From Baffinella frigidus (Eukaryota > Cryptophyceae > Cryptomonadales > Baffinellaceae): DNA of 22,212 nt. Below, one piece after another: positions 17,110-22,212 of this stretch (its first letter is position 1; every line of letters starts with the position of its first letter). Below the pieces are notes generated by a model. The model did not search any database. It was not told the origin of the DNA and saw only the letters and a list, made by a program, of their open reading frames with translations. The position numbers were made by a program, and so were the translations under genes. Location: NCBI GenBank assembly GCA_026770585.1, contig MU646327.1:1314715-1336926 (forward strand), read 5' to 3'.

Positions 17110-17310
17110 TGTATTGCACGGCGTCCTGAGCCGCCCTCACTGAGTCTTGGGACGTTCCGACTGAATCCTGTGTCGTCCTGGCACAGTCAGGCATCTTCCT
17201 GATCGAATCCTCACTTGCCCTGAATGAATCCTGAGTCGCGATGAAATCCTGAGTCGTCCTGAGTGAATTCTGATTTATTCCCACTGATCCCTGAGTCGTT
17301 CTGGGTGAAT
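17110..17310 (-). repeat. same 21-bp repeat in opposite orientation
   Basis: Units read TGAATCCTGAGTCGTCCTGA on the + strand, the reverse complement of the preceding array. The two arrays form a long imperfect inverted repeat centred near 17100. Read on the minus strand the units give a seven-residue peptide repeat of the TTQDSVR/ASEDSIR type over about 60 codons (17072-17284). Confidence 0.75.
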
Positions 17311-17447
17311 TTTACCTAAAACCTGCTGGCAAAGTTGGTGAGAGTGTTCTACAGAGAGTCCAAACTATTTGAACATGACACAAATGGCCAACATCCCACC
17401 GAGCTACGGTCATTTCCGCTTCGTTCGTGGAGGAAACATTTTTTTTG

Positions 17448-17575
17448 CCGGTTGCCGCGATCCTCTGTACAGGGGGGCCCTGATGTGATCCGAAAGGAAG
17501 CATGGCTTTTCTACAGAACAATTTCCGGTGTCCGCCTATGTTGGGAGCTCGAAGAACCTGAAGGACCTAAAGGAG
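17448..17575 (+). repeat. 130-bp direct repeat, right copy
   Basis: Matches 15215-15344 across GCCGCGATCC, TGATGTGATCCGAAAGGAAG and CCGCCTATGTTGGGAGCTC, ending AAGGACCTAAAGGAG, with small indels. The two copies are about 2.2 kb apart in the same orientation. Confidence 0.85.
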
Positions 17576-17607
17576 CACAGTGCTTCCTCGACGTGCTCAG
17601 CATTTTC

Positions 17608-17692
17608 GAACCCTAAACATCAAATCCCAAGCATTGAACCCCACACTGTAAACCATGACACCTAAACCCTAAACCCCAAACCCTGAACCTCC
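17608..17692. repeat. short CCCTAAA-like tract
   Basis: About ten degenerate units (CCCTAAACATCAAATCCCAA.. to CCCTAAACCCC..) between the direct repeat and the next inverted-repeat element. Confidence 0.75.
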
Positions 17693-17699
17693 AACGTCT

Positions 17700-18028
17700 C
17701 CCCGGGGGGCCAATTTTTGCTTATAACGAGTCCGGCCTACCGAGATTTGTAACTGGGCATAGCTCGCTGGTGCAGCGCAGCGCGCAGCGCGCCCTCCAGC
17801 TCGCTCCACGGACGCCAAATCTGGATCTGAGAGTGAAGGGCAGGAGGAAGAGGAGTGCATTGGGGGGTGGGGGGGGGGTTGCAGCGAGAGCAGCGAGGGC
17901 AGTGAGGACGAGGATTACGACACGGGCCGATCGTTTTCCCAGCTTTTCTTAAATTCTAAGAACGTGCCATGGGAAACCGTTTCCCCTACGTTTGATACAC
18001 TCACCTCATGAGTGAGGTACCCCTGTAG
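17700..18028. mobile_element. element with family 1 right end, ending 4 bp from a stop codon
   Basis: The right end CTCATGAGTGAGGTACCCCTGTAG matches the family 1 MITE terminus. The segment 17880-17935 (GCAGCGAGGGCAGTGAGGAC and following) is shared with the 470-bp element at 13987-14457, so both are probably larger relatives of the MITEs. The left boundary is not clear and was set where telomere-like repeat ends. The right end is at 18028, just outside the stop codon of the phosphatase gene (18033-18035). Confidence 0.55.
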
Positions 18029-18032
18029 CAGA

Positions 18033-19511
18033 CTAGCAGATGAGCTCCTTCTGCAGTTGGCGCTTGCCGTTGGGGGTGATGCGCACTTGTCCCACCTCGT
18101 GGCGATGCTGCTGCGCGCGGATACCCTCCTCCTCCTCCTCCTCAGCCAACAGCGCCTGCAGATCCTCCATCGTCGGCAGCATCCTCTCGTCCTCCTCCTC
18201 CTCTCTCCTCCTGGCGTCCCACTCACCTCCCCCGCCCTCTCCGCCTCTCTGCATGTTGCCAGCATCCCACCGCGGATCCGGGAAGTTGGCGCGGCGTCGC
18301 TGCGCGGCGTCCTCGAAGCGGCGGTGTTCTTCTGCCAGCTGATGCCGCGCCTGCAGGTCCTCCTGGTACTGGCCCTGCACCTGGTACGGGCGCTCCCCAT
18401 CGTACTCCTGGGGCGCGGCACGCCATTGCGGAGGCTGCACCTCGCCGTGGTACTGCGCGCGTGGCTGCTGCGCCTCCTCGCGCAGGTCTCGCCTGGGAGG
18501 CCCCGATGGCGCTGGCGCGGTGAAGGCGGCGAACATGTTGCGCTGCGCAGCCGCGCGCTCCTGCGCGCGCGAGAGTGACTGCTGCTGCATCGCCGCGTGG
18601 AGCGACTGCTGCGGCTGCTGCTGGGGCGCCGCGTGCTGCGGGGGAGCCTGCTGGTATCCTGGAGGGCCGTCGTCGTACCCCCCTCCTTGAGGAACCTGGC
18701 CCCCGTACCCCCCTCCCGGAGGAACCTGACCTGGGGCCCACCCCTGCTGCGCGGGCGGTTGAAACGGCTGGTGGCGAGGATCCGGACCAACGTTCGGCTC
18801 CGGTGGCGCCACTGCGGCTGCAGCTGGTTGCTGGGGCGGCTGGGGGTTGCGGCAGAGTGATTCGTAGTGCTGGAGCTGAATCATGAAACCCTCGTTGGGG
18901 TTCGCGATTGGGCGCACCCGCTTGATCTGTGCGTGCGCCGTCTGCAGCGCCATGCCCTCCGTGTCCATCAGATAAGCCAGGACGCACGACGCCGACCGCG
19001 ACTTCCCCTCGATGCAGTGCACGTAGACGCAGCCTCCGCGCGCCTTTGCCTCCCGGATGAAGCCGGTCGTCTCGCTAAAGTACTGCATGATGTTCTGCGA
19101 AGGCGTGTCCGTGACTGGTTGATGGGCGGGGTTCAGCGTTTAGCGAGGGCGTTGCTCACGCCGGGGGGAGCAAGACCGCCAAGTGAGAGCAGCGGGGAGC
19201 GTTGAGCGTTGAGGGGGTAGGGTTTAGGTGGGGGGGGGGGACATACTGGGCAGCGCCTTGTACTGGAACGCGTTCGGGAAGAAGCACGGGCACTTCAGGG
19301 CCGCCACGTTGAGGATGTGCGAGACCCCCATCTGCCGCAGCGCCTCCATATCCTGGGCACCGATCACGTTTCCGAGGACAATCTGCAAAACCCGCAAGAA
19401 ACAAATCAGCGCCCACCCGCAAACCTGCCACGCGCTGCTGGTCGGAACGGATGGAGGGGGGGGACTCACCCCGGGGAACACGAGGTTCATGTTCGTGCCC
19501 GTCGCCGCCAT
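18033..19511 (-). CDS. dual-specificity protein phosphatase with Q/P-rich tail
   Basis: Removes phosphate from Ser/Thr and Tyr of protein substrates through a Cys thiolate. Exons 19511-19470, 19382-19247 and 19114-18033 join in phase (donors GTGAGT and GTATGT) to 419 residues. Exon 1 is MAATGTNMNLVFPG. Exon 2 gives IVLGNVIGAQDMEALRQMGV and SHILNVAALKCPCFFPNAFQ. The second splice restores YKALPITDTPSQNIMQYFSE. The P-loop HCIEGKSRSAS has Cys93 and Arg99, with Asp62 as the likely general acid, so the enzyme looks active. The domain ends near residue 145. About 270 residues follow, rich in Gln, Pro and Gly, then a charged helical end (RRREEEEDERMLPTMEDLQA) that may be coiled coil. Such a tail is unusual for small DUSPs and could mediate localisation. 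The gene is divergent from the RuvX-like gene, with 252 bp between ATGs. Confidence 0.88.
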
Positions 19512-19763
19512 CGCGCCTGCCGTTCTCCAAGCCAAATCCCCCTTGCGACTTTTCAAATCAGGCTCAACTTTTGGCGTCAAAAGTGGCCACATAAGTGAGT
19601 CAAATTGAGGCTAAGAATTTGAGCCTTTTCCCCTGTTGTATGTTCGATTTATCACCTTCCTTGGACGGAAATGGCATAGTCTACCCATTGTGGATCGAGC
19701 AGGGGCGAGCAGGAAGGAGGCTGGGCTCCTCCCTGCTCCCGCCCCCAGCCTCCCTTCATCATC
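19512..19763. promoter_or_regulatory. divergent promoter region of phosphatase and RuvX-like genes
   Basis: 252 bp between two opposed start codons must hold the 5' regions of both genes. It includes a small palindromic stretch TTTGGCGTCAAAAG near 19569 and AT-richer sequence around 19590-19660. No TATA box or known motif was recognised. Confidence 0.45.
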
Positions 19764-20684
19764 ATGGTCTGGCCACCTTGCCTTCGCGCGCTCTCGGCGC
19801 TGCTGCTTCTGGCAGCGTGCACGCCTGCGCTCCCGGAGCAGCAGCAGCGAGGGGGTCGCTGGCACCAGCTCTCGCCGACACGACTGTGCGCGTTCGCCGG
19901 CCCTTTCCCAACGTTGCTAACGGGGGACTCGCGAGAGGGGGCGACGTGCCTCCCGCTGCAGGCACGCCTGCGAACCGCCGGATCCGTGGCAGCTGTTCGC
20001 GTGACACGCCAACTTGGAGGCGGGGCCGCTCTTCGCGCCTGCAGCGACGAAGTGCGAGAGGAGGACAGCATCGGTTCCCTGGAACCTACGGTGCCGTTGC
20101 AGCGCGGGCGCAAGACCATCGGCGTCGACTACGGCCTGCGGCGGACGGGCATGTGCGTCTCAGTGGGATTCGCGCCGCGACCACTGCCGCTGGTTGTTCA
20201 CAAAAACGACAGTGCCCTTGTCGCCGCAGAGGTGGGCCAGGCCGTGCGGCGCGAGGGCGCAGAGCAGGTGGTGGTTGGCATGCCGCTCAACACCAACGGG
20301 ACTGAGGGCGAGCAAGCCAACCACACCCGTGTGTTTATTGAACAGCTCCGGGCGGCGTCTCCCGCGACACGCATCTACCTCTGGGATGAACGGTACAGCT
20401 CCGCGATCGCCAAGGAGAAGCTCAAGGAGCGAGGATACTCCGCGCGCGACATGAAGGGTATGGTGGACGTGGTGGCCAGCATCGGCATCCTCCAGGAGTT
20501 CTTCGACAAGGACGGCCGCGGCGCAGAGCTGGTGCACGAGCCATCCGCCGAGGACCTGAGCAGCATAGCGTCCAAGCCGAGCATGGCGGCGGTGCAGACG
20601 CCAGCAGAATGGCGCGCGGAGATGCAGAGAAAGGCGCAGGCCGCGGCTGCTGCTGCGCCCAAGCCCAAAAAGCGCAAACGATGA
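19764..20684 (+). CDS. ruvX: RuvX/YqgF-family nuclease, probably organelle-targeted
   Basis: YqgF/RuvX proteins have an RNase H-like fold and in bacteria mature the 16S rRNA 5' end (earlier called putative Holliday junction resolvase). The 306-residue frame has no intron. Family motifs: KTIGVDYGLRRTG (Asp122), AEQVVVGMPLNTNGTEGEQ (Glu168 region), YLWDERYSS (Asp209, Glu210) and KGMVDVVASIGILQEF (Asp235). The core spans about residues 116-250; bacterial proteins are about 140 residues, so there is a long N-terminal leader and a C-terminal extension. The leader MVWPPCLRALSALLLLAACT looks like a signal peptide and is followed by LCAFAGPFP at 41-49, an AFAP-like element of complex-plastid transit peptides. 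The C-terminus PKPKKRKR is very basic. It most likely acts on plastid rRNA; location is inferred. Confidence 0.88.
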   Translation: MVWPPCLRALSALLLLAACTPALPEQQQRGGRWHQLSPTRLCAFAGPFPTLLTGDSREGATCLPLQARLRTAGSVAAVRVTRQLGGGAALRACSDEVREEDSIGSLEPTVPLQRGRKTIGVDYGLRRTGMCVSVGFAPRPLPLVVHKNDSALVAAEVGQAVRREGAEQVVVGMPLNTNGTEGEQANHTRVFIEQLRAASPATRIYLWDERYSSAIAKEKLKERGYSARDMKGMVDVVASIGILQEFFDKDGRGAELVHEPSAEDLSSIASKPSMAAVQTPAEWRAEMQRKAQAAAAAAPKPKKRKR

Positions 20685-20700
20685 CCGCCAATTCCTAGCC

Positions 20701-20738
20701 CTGCCCGAGTAAATCTGGGCTGCCCGAGTAAATCTGGG
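20701..20738 (+). repeat. perfect tandem duplication of 19 bp
   Basis: CTGCCCGAGTAAATCTGGG occurs twice in direct succession, starting 17 bases after the RuvX stop codon, in its presumed 3' untranslated region. Confidence 0.9.
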
Positions 20739-20771
20739 CTCGCCAAAAGTACTTGAGTGGCTCTTTTGATC

Positions 20772-20875
20772 TATCCCTTAAGTGACCAACGGGCGAATAA
20801 TCGCCCGTGGAAGCCCTAGGCAGGTCCTAGGGCCCTACGGTAGGGCGTATGAGCCTACTGGTCACTTGAGGGATA
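20772..20875. mobile_element. palindromic MITE, family 2, copy 2
   Basis: The ends TATCCCTTAAGTGACCA and TGGTCACTTGAGGGATA are complementary at 16 of 17 positions. The core GGCAGGTCCTAGGGCCCTAC, then GTATGAGCCTACTGG, matches copy 1 at 1648-1752. It lies between the convergent RuvX-like and PrmA-like genes, about 90 bp after the RuvX stop. The better-preserved ends suggest it is the younger copy. Confidence 0.88.
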
Positions 20876-21050
20876 CCTGCTGCTCTAAATATTTTGTCGA
20901 CGAGCCCAGATTTGCACAGGTAGAGCTAGAAGGTGGACTTTTGCTAGTTGAGGCGCCATTACACCAGTTTGCACGCGCGGCTAGGACGAGACGTTGCTGA
21001 TTATTGTCCATCTTATTCCCACCCCAGCTGGCTGCACACTTTGATCAGGC

Positions 21051-22137
21051 TCACTCGACAGCAGCGTCGCTGAAGTAGGTGAGGGTAGCTTTGCGCTCCT
21101 CGTCCGTGAGCGCCCTACGTTTCGCCGTGACCTGCACCCACTTGCCCTCCCCCTCGGCCCCAACCCGCCAGTTGGAGTGCTCCTCAACGGCCAGCTCCGC
21201 GTCACACTCGACGCCGAAGCGGCGGTAGTGCGCGGAGAGGGCAGGCACTTGCTCCTCGCGGAGGCCTGTGATGCACAGGCGACCCGTGTCTTGGCGCAGC
21301 GCCAGCGACAGCACGGGCGCCAGCTTCATCAGTGGTCCTGCCACCAACCACACGCTGTCAGTCCTGGGAAGGGCCCACCTCGGGAAAGAAGAAGCATTGT
21401 CTCGGAAACATTGGGGGTAGATACGTGTGGGGCGATGCCCGGGGTAGATTCGCCTCGAGAGGGGGTCCCTCTCGTGTCAGTAAAGTCTCTTGTGCTGCTT
21501 AAACACGCGTCACACCGCACAGTCGCAGTTTGAGCCTATCTCAAGACATTCCCGAGGCGGTTACAACGCGGTTCAAGGTGCAGAGATGCGATTGATTACA
21601 ACGCGGTTCAAGGTGCAGAGATGCGATTGAATCTACGGCTGGGAGATCAGGGGGTGTTGAGGAGGGCACACACCTATTAATATGTTGGCCACAACCAGAT
21701 CGAACTGCATCGTCCTGCGACGAGGGTGTCATTTGTTCAAACACACCTCACATCTGTTTTTGTTGGGCGTGTAACACATCATTTGTGGCGTGGTCCTGTC
21801 GCCGCAGCGCTGCACATTCGACGATGGCCACTCACACGCACGAACAGCAAGACACAGCAGGCAAGGGGGCAGGGTAGGGAGAGGGCGGGGAGATCCAGCT
21901 CTGCCTCACTCGGGTTGACCCACTGTTCCCAACTTTCCCGCTCCAAAGCACCCAGGCGCACCAAACTGCTTTGCCCCAAAAGACCGAGGCAGAGCGGGCA
22001 GACGGGCAGGACCCTTTCTCAGGAGCGTCGCGGAGGATGATGCCATCGAGATCCTGGATAATCTCTCGGGTGTGGCAGATTGTCATCTTCCCTTGGAGGT
22101 TGTTGCGCGCCACGTTCTCCCACGCTCCGTCGATCGC
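21051..22137 (-). CDS. prmA: ribosomal protein L11 methyltransferase (PrmA-like), C-terminal exons
   Basis: PrmA uses S-adenosylmethionine to trimethylate ribosomal protein L11. Minus-strand exons 22137-22013, 21714-21674 and 21337-21051 join in phase (donors GTCCTG and GTGTGT) to 150 residues. The first gives AIDGAWENVARNNLQGKM, matching the segment after the SAM-binding DxDxxA motif. The 41-base middle exon restores TMQFDLVVANILIG, corresponding to the conserved ANI motif. The last gives GPLMKLAPVLSLALRQDTGR and LCITGLREEQVPALSAHYRR, the usual C-terminus. The N-terminal domain and first SAM motif must lie beyond 22212, so targeting cannot be judged; the partner is expected to be an organellar L11. 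The intron 21673-21338 and the large part of 22012-21715 contain nothing else recognised except a tandem duplication. Confidence 0.85.
21561..21630 (+). repeat. perfect tandem duplication of 35 bp in PrmA intron
   Basis: The unit starting TTACAACGCGGTTCAAGGTG and ending GATGCGATTGA occurs at 21561-21595 and 21596-21630 without mismatch, inside the intron 21338-21673. It is a recent duplication. Confidence 0.92.
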
Positions 22138-22158
22138 CTGCCGATGATCATGCACGTT

Positions 22159-22164
22159 CAGGGT

Positions 22165-22210
<46 letters not shown>

Positions 22211-22212
22211 GG
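22159..22212. repeat. TTGAGGG array running off the window
   Basis: Seven to eight nearly perfect TTGAGGG units, starting about 20 bases inside the intron upstream of the PrmA exon at 22137. The array continues past the right edge. Confidence 0.93.

Noticed and set aside
21541-21744. Minus-strand frame over the PrmA intron
   Set aside because: It reads the middle PrmA exon in the wrong frame and includes the 35-bp tandem duplication; the phase-consistent exon is only 21714-21674.
22159-22212. Chromosome end
   Set aside because: Telomere-like units occur in at least ten internal places and here lie in an intron of a gene that continues past the edge, so this is not evidence of a true telomere.

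Overview
The window looks like nuclear DNA of a GC-rich, unicellular, intron-bearing alga. Coding exons have strongly GC-biased third positions and are split by short and long GT-AG introns. Long tracts of degenerate plant-type telomere repeat (CCCTAAA/TTTAGGG and the variant CCCTCAA/TTGAGGG) lie mostly inside introns. One protein has a signal-peptide-like N-terminus followed by an AFAG-F motif, as seen in bipartite leaders of secondary red-derived plastids. I cannot name the lineage; haptophyte, cryptophyte or stramenopile are the obvious options. No rRNA, tRNA, CRISPR or bacterial operon signals were recognised. All splice sites below were inferred by eye from reading frame, GT/AG dinucleotides and phase agreement.

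Layout. 1-360: simple repeats, probably intronic. 361-2193 (+): C-terminal exons of a coiled-coil protein. 2780-10191 (-): a chain of phase-compatible exons encoding two cyclic-nucleotide-binding-like (CNB) domains and then a Dbl-homology/pleckstrin-homology (DH-PH, Rho GTPase exchange factor-like) module. It is either one gene of about 958 codons or two adjacent genes. Its introns carry most of the left-hand telomere-like repeats. 10419-11362 and 11453-13683 (+): tandem paralogues of a MazG-like/PRA-PH-like all-alpha nucleotide pyrophosphatase. The same intron is 111 bp in the first copy and 1.6 kb of telomere-like repeat in the second. 13684-18028: gene-poor, with inverted-repeat elements, a 120-130 bp direct-repeat pair about 2.2 kb apart, degenerate telomere-like arrays, and a 21-bp-period tandem array that reverses orientation. 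18033-19511 (-): dual-specificity phosphatase with a long Q/P-rich tail. 19764-20684 (+): intronless RuvX/YqgF-type nuclease, divergent from the phosphatase. 21051-22137 (-): C-terminal exons of a PrmA-type ribosomal protein L11 methyltransferase that continues beyond the right edge.

The window is also rich in short palindromic (MITE-like) elements of about 100-140 bp. The commonest family has ends reading ACAGGGGTACCTCGCTCATAA, and copies sit within a few bases of, or overlap, the 3' ends of three coding regions.

Functionally, the RuvX and PrmA neighbours would both serve bacterial-type (organellar) ribosomes. The CNB and DH-PH modules suggest a signalling protein in which a nucleotide-sensor-like region might control a Rho-type GTPase. 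The MazG-like pair would hydrolyse nucleoside triphosphates. No operon-like cooperation is expected in this type of genome.
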